From CAVPCZ01 sp963779225 (lineage in GTDB: Bacteria; Bacteroidota; Ignavibacteria; UBA10030; UBA6906): a stretch of DNA of 64,000 nucleotides. The notes under the pieces are model-generated. The model saw nothing but the letters and a program-made list of their open reading frames with translations. It did not search any database and was not told where the DNA came from. The DNA is taken from positions 310,001-374,000 of the forward strand of contig CAVZWW010000002.1 in NCBI GenBank assembly GCA_963779225.1. The letters run 5' to 3'. Shown piece by piece: positions 18,874 through 28,505 of this stretch (the first letter of the stretch is position 1; each line of letters begins with the position of its first letter). The position numbers and the translations under genes are program-made.

Positions 18874-20109
18874 ATGGAACCATGGCGCAAGAACCTCTAC
18901 ATCCTCTGGGGTACCCAGTTCCTCGCGATGGTCGGGATGAATCTGGTCGTTCCCTTCCTCCCCTTCTTCATCCGACATCTTGGCGTCACCGAACCTGCTG
19001 AACTTGCCCGATGGAGCGGCCTGGTGTTTGCCGGGCCGTTTGTGCTCTCACTCATTGCCACGCCGATCTGGGGCGCACTGGGGGACCGCTACGGGCGCAA
19101 GACCATGGTGGTACGGGCGATCTTCGGCCTGGCACTCTCCCAGCTGCTGATCGGTTTTTCCCAGGATGTTTACCAGCTCTTTCTCTTCCGGATCGTGCAG
19201 GGTGCCATCAGCGGTTTTATCGCCTCCTCGCTCGCCCTGGTCTCCACAAATACACCCCGGGAGAAGATAGGCTACGCCATGGGCCTTATGCAATCCGCCT
19301 CCGCAGGAGGCATGGTCCTGGGCCCGTTTATCGGCGGACTGCTGGCTGATCTGGTCGGCTACCGCCAGATCTTTTTCATCACGGCTTCACTCTGCACGAT
19401 CGGTGGATTCGTGGTGGTCTTCTGGGTTACCGAACTGAACCGCACGAACGGGGACGGCAAGGTCTTCACCGTGAGGCAGAACCTCCGGCTGATGCTCAGT
19501 GACCGCCGGCTCCGTGTGGTGGCGGCAACGCTCGTGGTCGGACAGATGTCGGTGCTGATGATCGAACCGATCTTTGCCCTCTTTATCGAGAGTTTCAAAA
19601 GCGACACGAAGTACATTTCCACCATTGCCGGCGGGATTTTTTCCATAGCCGGGCTGTTCATGGTCATCTCGGCACCCTGGTGGGGAAAACGGAATGACCG
19701 CACGGGGTACCGCCGCAACCTGACGATCGCCATGGCGGTGGTCGGAGTGGCATACGCCGGTCATATTCTTGTCGCCGATCTGGTGCAGCTCGCCGCTCTG
19801 CGCGCTTTTCTCGGGTTCGCCCGCGGGGGAATCCTCCCGACACTGTACGCGCTGACGAGCATCTATTCCCCCGCTGACCGCCAGGGAGGAATGATGGCGA
19901 TCGCTTCCAGTATGACGTTGCTGGGCAACCTTCTCGGACCGGTGATCGGGGGGGTGATTGCCGGAACATTCGGCATCACCACCTCATTTGTCGCCAACAG
20001 CTGCATGCTGGTGTTCATGAGTCTCATGATCTGGAAGTATTTAGGGCCGGACGGCGCACAGACGTCCACGCCCGTCCCGGGGGTGGACTCCGTCTCCCCT
20101 ACAGAATAA
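18874..20109 (+). CDS. MFS transporter, DHA1-type drug:H+ antiporter family
   Basis: 411 residues with twelve predicted membrane helices. Motif A reads GALGDRYGRKTM between helices 2 and 3, and the antiporter motif C region is GMVLGPFIGGLLAD. Overall closest in style to MdtG/Bcr-like multidrug exporters; substrate cannot be inferred. Tightly spaced with the lipoprotein upstream and polA 21 bases downstream, so it is probably in the same transcript. Confidence 0.87.
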   Translation: MEPWRKNLYILWGTQFLAMVGMNLVVPFLPFFIRHLGVTEPAELARWSGLVFAGPFVLSLIATPIWGALGDRYGRKTMVVRAIFGLALSQLLIGFSQDVYQLFLFRIVQGAISGFIASSLALVSTNTPREKIGYAMGLMQSASAGGMVLGPFIGGLLADLVGYRQIFFITASLCTIGGFVVVFWVTELNRTNGDGKVFTVRQNLRLMLSDRRLRVVAATLVVGQMSVLMIEPIFALFIESFKSDTKYISTIAGGIFSIAGLFMVISAPWWGKRNDRTGYRRNLTIAMAVVGVAYAGHILVADLVQLAALRAFLGFARGGILPTLYALTSIYSPADRQGGMMAIASSMTLLGNLLGPVIGGVIAGTFGITTSFVANSCMLVFMSLMIWKYLGPDGAQTSTPVPGVDSVSPTE

Positions 20110-20130
20110 CCTCTACGCATCAGGAAACCG

Positions 20131-23007
20131 ATGGCCGAACAGGAACGGCTCTATCTCCTCGACGGGATGGCTCTTGCCTACCGCGCCTACTTTTCCTTCA
20201 TTGCGCACCCGCTTCTCAACAGCCGCGGGGAGAACACCAGCGCGATCTATGGATTCGTGACTGCGCTCATGAAGATCCTGGACGAGCGACCGGACCATAT
20301 CGCCGTCGTGTTCGATACCCGCGAACCGACCTTCCGCCACGAGATGTACCCCGAGTACAAGGCCACACGGGAAAAAATGCCCGAAGACATGGCCGCTCAG
20401 CTCGACAAGCTGAAGGAAGTTGTGCGTGCGTTCAATACTCCTCTTCTGGAACAACCGGGGTATGAAGCTGACGACATCATGGGCACGCTCGCCCGCCGGG
20501 CGGAACGGGAACAGGTGCTGACATATCTGGTGACCGGCGACAAGGATTTCATGCAATTGATCTCCCCCCTCATCAAGATGTACCGTCCCGGAAAGGGGGG
20601 GAGCGATATGGATATTGTTGAGGAGAAGGGTGTCTTCGAGAAATTCGGCGTCACACCGGATCGGGTCATCGACGTTCTCGCACTGATAGGTGACAAATCC
20701 GACAATGTTCCGGGTGTCCCGGGAATCGGCGAGAAGACCGCCATCCCGTTGATACAGAAATATTCATCGCTCGAAAATCTCTACAGCCATATCGACGAGA
20801 TTCCCCAGAAGGGGGTGCGGGAAAAACTCACAACCCACAGGGAACTGGCGTTCCTTTCGAAACGGCTTGTGACGATCGAAACCGCGGTACCGGTCGGAAT
20901 CGACTTTCATTCGCTGCGCGCCAGACCCGCCGATATCCCCCAGCTTCTTGCGTTGTTCACGGACCTCGAATTCAAGTCGCTGGCCGCCCGGCTGCGATCG
21001 GGGAAGAATACAACCGGAAGTGTGAAGGACGGTGACCGGGAGGAGGGAGAGTCGGGCGACAGGGGTGCCTCAAGACGGGGAAGCACGGGGGCCGCGGAAC
21101 CGGAAGCTCCAGAGGCCGCACCAACGGAAGCGCCGGAAACCATTACCACGGACCGCCACACCTATACCTGTGTCAACACTCTGGAAGATCTGGAGGCAAT
21201 GTGTACCCGGCTCGCCGCTGCCGATACGATCGTACTCGACACGGAAACAACCTCAACCGATGCGCTCCGGGCGACCCTGGTCGGATGCTCTTTTGCGGTG
21301 GAGCCGCGGGAGGCATGGTATGTCCCCGTGCAGGTTCCGGGTCCGGCCGAAGGTACGGGCCTGTTCGCCGACGGCAATGAACACGGGGGGATATCCAACA
21401 CCGCCGGTGCGCTGCCCCTTGCCACGGTGATCGACCGTCTCCGGCCCATCCTGGAAGACCCCGGCCGGCGAAAGGTCGGCCAGAACATCAAATACGACAT
21501 GCTGGTTCTGCGCCGGCACGGATTGCAGGTCCGGGGTGTGGCGTTCGACACCATGGTTGCGGGATATATTCTCCGCGCAGATACATCTCACACACTGGAT
21601 GCCATGGTCCTCGAAGGGTTCCGCTACCGGATGGTGTCCTACGACGATCTGACCGGCACCGGCAAGAACAGGAAACGTATCACGGATGTCCCTCTGGAAC
21701 GGCTTGCCGACTATGCGGCGGAGGATGCAGACTGGACGCTTCGCCTTCACCGGCAGCAGGAAACACGTTTGCGTCAGGCCGGCCTGCTTGATCTCTGCAC
21801 GACCATGGAGTTTCCGCTGATCGAGGTTCTGGCCGACATGGAAGAATCGGGCGTCAGACTCGACACCGCCTACCTCGCCGGCATGTCCAGGGATATCGAA
21901 CATCTGCTGCTGCGGTTGGTGACGGAGATCCATCAGGCCGCGGGAGCGCCGTTCAACATCAACTCCACCCAGCAGCTCGGGGACGTCCTGTTCAACAAAC
22001 TCGGATTGCCGCCGCTGAAGAAGACCAAGACGGGGTTCTCAACCGATGTCACCGTACTTGAGGGATTGTCCGGGCAGCACCCGATCATTGACTCTCTGCT
22101 GGAATACCGCCAGCTGACGAAATTGAAGTCGACGTATGTGGACGCCCTCCCTGCCTTGATCGATCCCCGCACAGGACGGGTGCACACGTCATTCAACCAG
22201 ACGGTCACGGCGACGGGGCGGCTGTCGTCCAGCGATCCCAATTTTCAGAACATTCCGATCCGTTCGGACATCGGCCGCGCCATCCGGAAGGCCTTTCTTC
22301 CGAGCCGGGACGGGATGGTGATACTTGCCGCCGACTACTCGCAGATTGAATTGCGGGTGATGGCACATGTATCGGGTGACCCGGGATTGACGGAGGCCTT
22401 CGTCCGCGATGAGGATATTCACGCCACCACGGCGGCCAAGGTCTTCGGTGTGGCGCCGGACGCTGTCACCCGGGACATGCGCCGCAAGGCGAAAGAAGTG
22501 AATTTCGGGATCATGTATGGGATCGGACCGTTCGGCCTGGCAAACAGGCTCGGCATCACACAGGGTGAGGCACGCGACATTATCGGCCGGTACTTCGAAC
22601 GGTTCCCCGGTGTGAAGCGCTACATCAGCGACACACTGGAACGGGCACGGAAAACCGGCTATGTGGAAACGCTGCTCGGGAGGAGGCGCTACATCCCCGA
22701 CATCGCCAGCAAGAACCAGAACGTGCGCGGGAACGCGGAGCGTCAGGCAATCAATATGCCCATCCAGGGAAGTGCGGCCGATATGATCAAGCGCGCCATG
22801 ATCACCGTACACAGCGAACTCGCCGCCCGGCGCCTGGGCGCGCGGCTCCTCCTTCAGGTTCACGATGAACTGGTGCTGGAAGTGCCGGAGGGGGAGCGGG
22901 AGGAGGTCAAACAGATTGTCGTTGAACGGATGCGCGATGCCCTGCCGCTCAACGTGCCGGTGAAGGTTGATGCGGGAACGGGAACAAACTGGCTTGAGGC
23001 TCACTGA
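20131..23007 (+). CDS. polA: DNA polymerase I
   Basis: 958 residues. 5'-3' exonuclease/FEN domain 1-300 (YEADDIMG, GDKDFMQLI, GDKSDNVPGVPGIGEKTA). A charged Ala/Pro/Glu linker of about 45 residues (near 295-345) is longer than usual. The 3'-5' exonuclease keeps all motifs: DTE (370-372), NIKYD and YAAED, so proofreading is probably active. The polymerase domain has TVTATGRLSSSDPNFQNIP, AADYSQIELR, RRKAKEVNFGIMYG and VHDELVLE. Functions in repair and Okazaki primer removal. Converges with the DUF5668-like gene 18 bp away. Confidence 0.97.
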   Translation: MAEQERLYLLDGMALAYRAYFSFIAHPLLNSRGENTSAIYGFVTALMKILDERPDHIAVVFDTREPTFRHEMYPEYKATREKMPEDMAAQLDKLKEVVRAFNTPLLEQPGYEADDIMGTLARRAEREQVLTYLVTGDKDFMQLISPLIKMYRPGKGGSDMDIVEEKGVFEKFGVTPDRVIDVLALIGDKSDNVPGVPGIGEKTAIPLIQKYSSLENLYSHIDEIPQKGVREKLTTHRELAFLSKRLVTIETAVPVGIDFHSLRARPADIPQLLALFTDLEFKSLAARLRSGKNTTGSVKDGDREEGESGDRGASRRGSTGAAEPEAPEAAPTEAPETITTDRHTYTCVNTLEDLEAMCTRLAAADTIVLDTETTSTDALRATLVGCSFAVEPREAWYVPVQVPGPAEGTGLFADGNEHGGISNTAGALPLATVIDRLRPILEDPGRRKVGQNIKYDMLVLRRHGLQVRGVAFDTMVAGYILRADTSHTLDAMVLEGFRYRMVSYDDLTGTGKNRKRITDVPLERLADYAAEDADWTLRLHRQQETRLRQAGLLDLCTTMEFPLIEVLADMEESGVRLDTAYLAGMSRDIEHLLLRLVTEIHQAAGAPFNINSTQQLGDVLFNKLGLPPLKKTKTGFSTDVTVLEGLSGQHPIIDSLLEYRQLTKLKSTYVDALPALIDPRTGRVHTSFNQTVTATGRLSSSDPNFQNIPIRSDIGRAIRKAFLPSRDGMVILAADYSQIELRVMAHVSGDPGLTEAFVRDEDIHATTAAKVFGVAPDAVTRDMRRKAKEVNFGIMYGIGPFGLANRLGITQGEARDIIGRYFERFPGVKRYISDTLERARKTGYVETLLGRRRYIPDIASKNQNVRGNAERQAINMPIQGSAADMIKRAMITVHSELAARRLGARLLLQVHDELVLEVPEGEREEVKQIVVERMRDALPLNVPVKVDAGTGTNWLEAH

Positions 23008-23025
23008 GCCGGAAGGTGGTGCGGG

Positions 23026-23532
23026 CTACGTTTTCCCCGGGCGTCCCCGCCAGTTGAGCAGCAACGCCGCTCCGAACGCGATAAGGGCAAAGGGCCAGTA
23101 GTTTTTCACCAGTGCACGCGCATCGATCTCAGCAATCAGGCCGAAGTCCGAAAGGATCATGATCGTACCGACCCCCCCGAGCGCAAGGGCGGGGATCAGC
23201 AGGTGCCAGTTGCGCGGTACGGCAAGAAACATTGCCAGAAAGCCGATCCCCGCCATCAGGAGCACAGCCGGCAGCCCGATGGATTCAGGGGGAGACCAGA
23301 GACCGAAACTCCGCAGGAGTTTGTAGCTGGAGAAAAGCAGAAGCACCGTCCACCAGAACACCGCTCCATCCCCTCCCTTGAAGTGCTTCACGAGCATCAC
23401 GCCGGCCAGTAGCGCGACTCCCGCCCAGAGCACTCCCGGCCATCTCAACGAAAACAGGTTGAAACGGTCGAACAGCAAAAGCGCACCGACGATGATCAGC
23501 GCCGAGCCAAACCAGACCGAGCCGCGTTTCAC
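23026..23532 (-). CDS. Polytopic membrane protein, LiaF/DUF5668-like
   Basis: 168 residues with about six hydrophobic segments (SALIIVGALLLFDRF, GVLWAGVALLAGVMLV, FWWTVLLLFSSYKLL, LPAVLLMAGIGFLAMFL, LLIPALALGGVGTIMIL, YWPFALIAFGAALLL). The GSALIIVGALLLFDRFN and NYWPFALIAFGAALLL repeats are typical of LiaI-LiaF-type transmembrane regions found beside PspC proteins in envelope-stress modules. It follows the double-PspC gene by about 27 bases, same strand. Confidence 0.7.
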   Translation of the reverse strand: MKRGSVWFGSALIIVGALLLFDRFNLFSLRWPGVLWAGVALLAGVMLVKHFKGGDGAVFWWTVLLLFSSYKLLRSFGLWSPPESIGLPAVLLMAGIGFLAMFLAVPRNWHLLIPALALGGVGTIMILSDFGLIAEIDARALVKNYWPFALIAFGAALLLNWRGRPGKT

Positions 23533-23559
23533 GGAATCACACTCCTTTATTGGTGAAGA

Positions 23560-24309
23560 CTACACTGCCGCCGCCGGCAGCGGCGCGGGTTCCATCGGCA
23601 CAACAATACCCAGGACGATGTAGGCGACGGCGACGATGCCAAATGATGCGAGTGCGGCCATGACGAAGACCAGGCGCACGATAACCGGATCCACCTGCAT
23701 GTAGTCCCCGAGTCCTCCGCAGACGCCCAGCAACTTTTTCTCCGTTCGCGACTTGTACAGTTTCGACCGTACCGGCGGTGGTGACCCGGGAGCCGTGGTC
23801 CCGGATGGACCCGCCTGTCCCGCACCGGCGCGTTCCTGATCCGCAGCCGTGGCGTCGGCCATTGCCGAAGGGGACGTCAGATAGGCCCGCCCGCCGAAGA
23901 GAAACGCGACACCCGCAAGGATCAGCACCAGCGGGATGGCGACATCCCACGAAAAACCCCACCAGTGATGCCAGATGCTGAAACCGAAGTTGCTCGCGAG
24001 CCAGGCCGCGCCGAACACCAGAAGGAGAATGCCCCAGAAACGGCTGTTGTTCTTTCCATTTGCGGAAGACGGGGACGCCGGCGGAGCACCGCCCGCAACA
24101 GCGGCCGTGTTCATATCCTCCTTCGGCATGATGATCATCGCCGCGATGTACAGGACAACGCCGGATCCGCCGAAAAGTGTCAGCAGAACCCACGCAATAC
24201 GGACGAGGGTTGCATCCAGTCCGAAGAACCCCGCGATCCCGCCGCAGACACCGTCGATCATTCTGTCGGTGCGCGATTTGGAGAGCCGTCGTTGCGCAAA
24301 GGTAGTCAT
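23560..24309 (-). CDS. Membrane protein with two PspC domains
   Basis: 249 residues. PspC domain 1 at about 5-65 (LSKSRTDRMIDGVCGGIAGFFGLDATLVRIAWVL is the signature region) and PspC domain 2 at about 180-240 (KLYKSRTEKKLLGVCGGLGDYMQVDPVIVRLVFV region) flank two further hydrophobic segments and an Ala/Ser/Pro-rich linker. Single PspC domains with other output regions are the common form, so the internal duplication is notable. Probably a phage-shock-type envelope stress sensor with the LiaF-like neighbour. Confidence 0.85.
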   Translation of the reverse strand: MTTFAQRRLSKSRTDRMIDGVCGGIAGFFGLDATLVRIAWVLLTLFGGSGVVLYIAAMIIMPKEDMNTAAVAGGAPPASPSSANGKNNSRFWGILLLVFGAAWLASNFGFSIWHHWWGFSWDVAIPLVLILAGVAFLFGGRAYLTSPSAMADATAADQERAGAGQAGPSGTTAPGSPPPVRSKLYKSRTEKKLLGVCGGLGDYMQVDPVIVRLVFVMAALASFGIVAVAYIVLGIVVPMEPAPLPAAAV

Positions 24310-24396
24310 GGTCGCCTCTCAGGTTGGTCAGTCAAGCACGATCTCTCTTCTGTGTACGAGCAGGGGGGGAGGATGGTTGCGGAAAGCCCGCAAAAA

Positions 24397-24418
24397 AGCC
24401 GGCCCATGGGGGCCGGCT
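24397..24418 (-). terminator. Rho-independent terminator of the rplM-frr operon
   Basis: Perfect 9-bp stem AGCCGGCCC/GGGCCGGCT (24397-24405 and 24410-24418) with a 4-base loop, followed on the minus strand by six T (24397-24392). It sits 29 bases after the frr stop and is a textbook intrinsic terminator. Confidence 0.85.
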
Positions 24419-24446
24419 CTGTCGAATATGACCGGGAGGAGGGGCT

Positions 24447-25005
24447 TCACACCTCCATGATTTCCTTCTCTTTCATTGTCAGGAGCGTCTCGATATCTTT
24501 GATCGCTTTGTCGGTCATCTTCTGGACCTCCGTCTCGCCGCGTTTCCGCTCGTCTTCGCCGAAATGCTCGGCTTTCTCGGATTTCTTGAGGTGTTCGATC
24601 GTATCCCGCCGGACATTGCGGACGGCGATCTTCCCTTCTTCACCGAACTTCTTCGTCAGTTTCACCAGTTCGCGCCGGCGCTCCTCATTCAGGGCGGGAA
24701 TGGGCACGCGAATGATGTCGGCGTCTTTGATGGGATTCAGCCCGATGTTGGCAGTCTGAATGGCCTTGCTGATCGGCTTCCGCGGCTCCCTTGTCGAAGG
24801 GCTGGATCGTGAGCGTGTGCACATCCATCACGCTGACGTTGGCGATATGGTTCAGCGCCATGGTCGAACCGTAGTATTCCACCTTGATCGCATCCAGAAG
24901 TGCCGTCGTCGCCTTGCCCGTCCGGATTTTGGCCAGTTCCTGACGCACCACTTCGCTGGCCTTGTGCATCCGGTCTTCTGCATCTTTGAGAATGGTTTTG
25001 ATCAT
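24447..25005 (-). CDS. frr: Ribosome recycling factor (one frame error near 24777)
   Basis: Releases 70S ribosomes from mRNA after termination. The N-terminal part reads from ATG 25005 (MIKTILKDAEDRMHKASEVV, LAKIRTGKATTALLD, IQPFDKG), the rest in a second frame (KPISKAIQTANIGLNP, RVPIPALNEERRRELVKLTKK, EVQKMTDKAIKDIETLL). Together they give a complete factor of about 186 residues. The break near 24777 is a +1 (or -2) change and almost certainly a sequencing error. Last gene of the operon. Confidence 0.92.
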
Positions 25006-25039
25006 TGTTGTCCTCGTGCTGTGTAACGTCGCGTTGCTG

Positions 25040-25764
25040 TCACAGGGTCTCTCTGACGCGCGTCCCGACCGGTTCGCCGAGGATGAGGCGTTTGAAATTG
25101 CCCGGCCGGTTCATATTAAAGACGAGAATGGGGAGCTTGTTCTCCCGGCACAGGGTGATGGCCGTCATGTCCATCACCTTCAGATCCTTCTTGAGCACAT
25201 CGATATAGGTGATTTCCTCGAAGCGGAAGGCGGCGGGGTTGCGTTCGGGGTCGGCGTCATAGACGCCGTCCACCCGGGTCCCTTTGATGATCACATCGGC
25301 CTCGATTTCGACCGCACGCAGCGCGGCCGCCGTGTCGGTGGTGAAGTACGGATTGCCGGTGCCTGCTCCGAAGATCACGATGCGGTCCTTTTCGAGATGG
25401 CGCACCGCTCTCCGGCGGATGAACGGTTCGGCGATGACATCCATGCGGATGGCGGACATCAGCCGGGTGCTCATCCCCATGTTCTCCAGCGTCGCCTGCA
25501 GTGCCATCGCGTTGATCAGCGTGGCCAGCATGCCCATATGGTCGCCGGTCACCTTGTGAATGCCGCTCGTGGAATTCGACACGCCGCGGAAGATATTGCC
25601 TCCGCCGATCACGATGCCGAGTCTGAACGCCCAGCTCTTTGACCGCCTGGATCTCCGTCCGCATATTGCCGCAGCATGTCCGGATCGATCCCGAAGTGCT
25701 GCTTCCCCATCAGCGCTTCACCGCTGAGTTTGAGCAGCACCCGCTTGTACTGCGGACGGTCCAT
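25040..25764 (-). CDS. pyrH: Uridylate kinase (two frame errors, near 25622 and 25668)
   Basis: Phosphorylates UMP to UDP; amino-acid-kinase fold. From ATG 25764: YKRVLLKLSGEALMG, then IQAVKELGVQ in another frame, then IVIGGGNIFRG onward in a third frame, where the rest is intact (ATLINAMALQ, FGAGTGNPYFTTDTAAALRA, KGTRVDGVYDADP, MDMTAITLC). The pieces join to a normal-length PyrH of about 240 residues. The sequence order tsf-pyrH-frr is the standard bacterial arrangement. Confidence 0.92.
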
Positions 25765-25770
25765 GGCGGC

Positions 25771-26641
25771 TTATTGCACCTCTCCGCCCAGGTGGAAGCG
25801 GATGAAGCGGCGGACGCCTGCCGGCTTGCCGGAGGTTTTGGCTGGCTTCCGCGAGCACATCCTTGATGGTCTTTCCCGGATCCTTGATGAAGGTCTGTTC
25901 GAGCAGGCAGAATTCCTGATAGTACTTCTCGAGCTTGCCCATCGCGATCTTGTCGATGATCTGCTCTTTCTTGCCTTCGTTCTTCGCCTGCGTCCGGTAG
26001 ATCTCCAGCTCGCGGTCGACCGTCTTCTTGTCCACCTGGTCGCGGCTCACCACACTCGGGTTCATGGCGGCCACCTGCATGGCGACGTCGCGGCCGACTC
26101 CTTTGCAGTGCGGCTTCGGCGTCGAGGCCGGTCAATTCCACCAGCACGCCGATCTTGCTGCCCAGGTGCGTGTAGGAGCTCACCACGCCGTCCTTCGCAT
26201 TCGATCGATCTCAAACCGGCGCACATCGATCTTCTCGCCGACCTTTGCCAGGAGGTCGTTCATATGTTCGGCGATGGATTTCCCGGCGTTGGTCGTGTGC
26301 CCGTGCAGGGCTTCGAGTGTCGCGGGACGGTGGCGGGCGACGACCTCGGCCACGAGGCCGGCGAAGTGCGTGAAATCATCGCTGCGGCCGACGAAGTCCG
26401 TCTCGCAGTTCACTTCCACCACCACACCCAGCGTGCCGTCGGCGCTCACGCGCGTGACAATCACACCTTCCTTGGCGGCCCGGTCGGCCCGTTTGGCCCC
26501 GACCGCGGCACCTTTCTTCCGGAGGTATTCAATCGCGGCTTCCACGTTTCCCGCGGAGGCTTCGAGCGCCCGCTTGCAGTCCATCATGCCCGCGCCTGAC
26601 TTGTCGCGGAGCTGTTTGATCAGTTCACTGGTGATTTCCAT
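25771..26641 (-). CDS. tsf: Elongation factor Ts (at least three frame errors)
   Basis: Nucleotide exchange factor for EF-Tu. Intact start from ATG 26641: LIKQLRDKSGAGMMDCKRAL (TDVGKVRE-type core), IEYLRKKG, VVEVNCETDFVGRSDDF. Frame changes near 26200, 26110 and 25850 separate YTHLGSKIGVLVEL, VAMQVAAMNP and the tail, which ends in the proper HLGGEVQ C-terminus at 25771. About 285 residues when joined. Starts 19 bases after the rpsB stop, as expected for an rpsB-tsf pair. Confidence 0.92.
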
Positions 26642-26660
26642 AATGTCCGGTATTCCTTCT

Positions 26661-27440
26661 TCAGATCGTGAGCGCGCCGTCTTTGTCGCCGGCGGATTCC
26701 TTGTCCTTGTCGCGGTTGTCATGTTCCGCGGCTGACTTCCGCATGATGCACCGCCGCCCGCTGTTTTCCTTCGATCACCGCATCGGCGACGATCTTGCAG
26801 ATCACCTGGACGGATTTGATGGCGTCGTCGTTGGCCGGGATCACATAGTCGATCACGTCCGGATCGCAGTTCGTGTCCACGATGGCAAACACCGGGACGC
26901 CGAGCCGCCGCGCTTCTTTCACCGCGATGGCTTCCTTCTTCACGTCGACGACGAAAAGCGCCCCGGGCAGACGGGTCATGTCCACAACGCCGGAAAGCAC
27001 GTTGTTCAGCTTGTCCTTCTCGCGCGTGAGGAAGAGGGTTTCCTTCTTCGTGATCTTGTCGAACGTACCGTCGGACTCTCCATCTTCTCGATGTTCGTCA
27101 GGCGTTTGACGCTCTTGCGGATGGTGGTGAAGTTGGTCAGCGATCCGCCCAGCCAGCGTTCGCTCACGTAGAACTCGCCCGTCCGGGTGGCTTCCTCACG
27201 GATGATACCCTTCGCCTGCTTCTTCGTGCCGACGAACAGGATCCGTTTCCCTTCAGCAACGATGTTGGCGATGGCGTTGGATGCATCCTCGAGCAGCTGG
27301 CGGGTTTTCATGAGATCGATGATGTGGATCCCGTTGCGCTCCATGAAAATGTAGGGACGCATTTTGGGATTCCAGCGGCGGGTGAGATGACCGAAATGGC
27401 AGCCTGCTGCCAACAGCTCAGCGACTTCGACGCGAGGCAT
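26661..27440 (-). CDS. rpsB: 30S ribosomal protein S2 (frame errors near 27075 and 26740)
   Basis: Start ATG 27440. VAELLAAGCHFGHLTRRWNPKM, RNGIHIIDLMKTRQLL, FVGTKKQAKGIIREEA and RWLGGSLTNF are S2 signatures. After the first break, DGTFDKITKKE, VVDMTRLPGALFVVDVKKE and VPVFAIVDTNCDPD follow. A second break near 26740 appears to hide a charged tail (NRDKDKESAGDKDGALTI) ending at 26661. The first break is explained by a single missing base. Confidence 0.92.
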
Positions 27441-27486
27441 GAGGTGTACTCCTTTGGTTAGTTGGTCTTCTACTCCTCTTCACCTC

Positions 27487-27525
27487 CCGCCGGAATCCCG
27501 CACGATGGCGGGACACTGCCGGCGG
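27487..27525 (-). promoter_or_regulatory. Two-tier hairpin in the rpsI-rpsB spacer (candidate rpsB leader element)
   Basis: Outer stem CCGCCGG (27487-27493) with CCGGCGG (27519-27525), inner stem TCCCGC (27496-27501) with GCGGGA (27508-27513), internal loops 2 and 5 bases. It lies 47 bases before rpsB on the minus strand, in the position where S2-binding autoregulatory leaders occur in other bacteria. No T-run follows, so a terminator role is less likely. Confidence 0.4.
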
Positions 27526-27577
27526 AATCGAAGAGTATGCGTTATGTAAGCGTGTACAACCGGTACAGCCGAAGCGC

Positions 27578-28005
27578 TTAGCGCTTCGAGAACTGGAATC
27601 TCTTGCGGGCTTTCTTCTGTCCGTACTTCTTGCGCTCCACCATGCGCGGATCGCGCGTCAGAAGCCCGGCGGCGCGCAGCGGCGACTTGTGGTCCTCGCT
27701 CAGTCGCACCAGAGCGCCGGGCGATGCCCAGCTTGATGGCTCCGGCCTGACCGGTGCTGCCGCCGCCTTCAACATTGACGCGCACGTCGATATTTGCCGG
27801 ACAACTGCGTTACCTCAAGAGGCTTCAACCTCTCGCGCGCAGAGTCTCCAGGGGGAAGAATACCTCCAGCGAACGCCGGTTGACGGTGAACTTGCCGGAT
27901 GCCCGGAGCGAGAATAACTCGCGCCACGGATGTTTTCCGGCGGCCGACTGCGGTAGTACGTGTGTGTGTGCATGCTGCTGTCAGACTCCTGTCAGATTGA
28001 CTCAT
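27578..28005 (-). CDS. rpsI: 30S ribosomal protein S9 (four or more frame errors)
   Basis: The segments VGRRKTSVARVILAPG, RERLKPLEVTQLSGKY, RVNVEGGGSTGQAGAIKLGIA, LVRLSEDHKSPLRAAGLLTRD and the C-terminal KKARKRFQFSKR appear in order in changing frames and make a normal S9 of about 140 residues. The SKR tail that contacts P-site tRNA is present. ATG 28005 overlaps the likely rplM stop (TGA at 28002-28004). The leading residues (MSQSDRSLTAACTHTRTT) are longer than usual and could be distorted by an error. Confidence 0.9.
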
Positions 28006-28443
28006 GACACGGGTATAGGATTGCGGTTGCTGGGCGACGTGGGGATGATCCGGGGCCGGCATAGACTTTGAGTTTCTTGAATATCTGGCGGCCGAGCCGG
28101 TTGTGCGGCAGCATGCCCTTGATCGCGTGTTCGAACACGCGGTCCGGATGCTTCCGCAGCACGATCCTGCAATTTCTCCCACGTGCCGCCGCCCGGATAC
28201 CCGGTGTAGTGGAAGTATTCCTTCATTCTCCGCCCGCTTGCCGGTCAACTTCACCTTCGCTGCATTCACGACGACCACAAAATCGCCGAGATCGGCGTTG
28301 GGCGTGAATTCCGGCTTGTGCTTGCCCCGAAGCAGACGGGCAATCTCTGTCGCAACGCGACCAAGGGTCTTCCCCTCGGCATTCACCAGATGCCATTTGC
28401 GCTCCGTGTCCTTGAGGGTAAAAAAGCGTGTTGCCTTGTCCAC
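28002..28443 (-). CDS. rplM: 50S ribosomal protein L13 (several frame errors)
   Basis: Starts at GTG 28443 with a GGAG ribosome site 9 bases upstream; an ATG at 28450 opens a different, unrelated frame. KWHLVNAEGKTLGRVATEIARLL and GDFVVVVNAAKVKLTGKR are L13 signatures; EYFHYTGYPGGG, HNRLGRQIF-type and HPHVAQQP follow in changed frames. Its C-terminal reading near 28010-28040 is uncertain. First gene of the rplM-rpsI-rpsB-tsf-pyrH-frr run. Confidence 0.9.
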
Positions 28444-28470
28444 GACTCATGCTCCTGCGGTGAAAAGTGT

Positions 28471-28505
28471 AAAGATATTCAATGAGCTTAAAAAGTTACA
28501 CAAAA
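28471..28505 (-). promoter_or_regulatory. Possible promoter upstream of rplM
   Basis: The 52-base lipA-rplM gap and the lipA end are A+T-rich. TTGTGT at 28505-28500 and a TATCTTTA element (about 28477-28470) lie about 21 bases apart, which resembles the Bacteroidota -33/-7 pattern (TTTG / TAnnTTTG) more than a sigma-70 spacing. Weak evidence; rplM might simply be read through from lipA. Confidence 0.25.
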
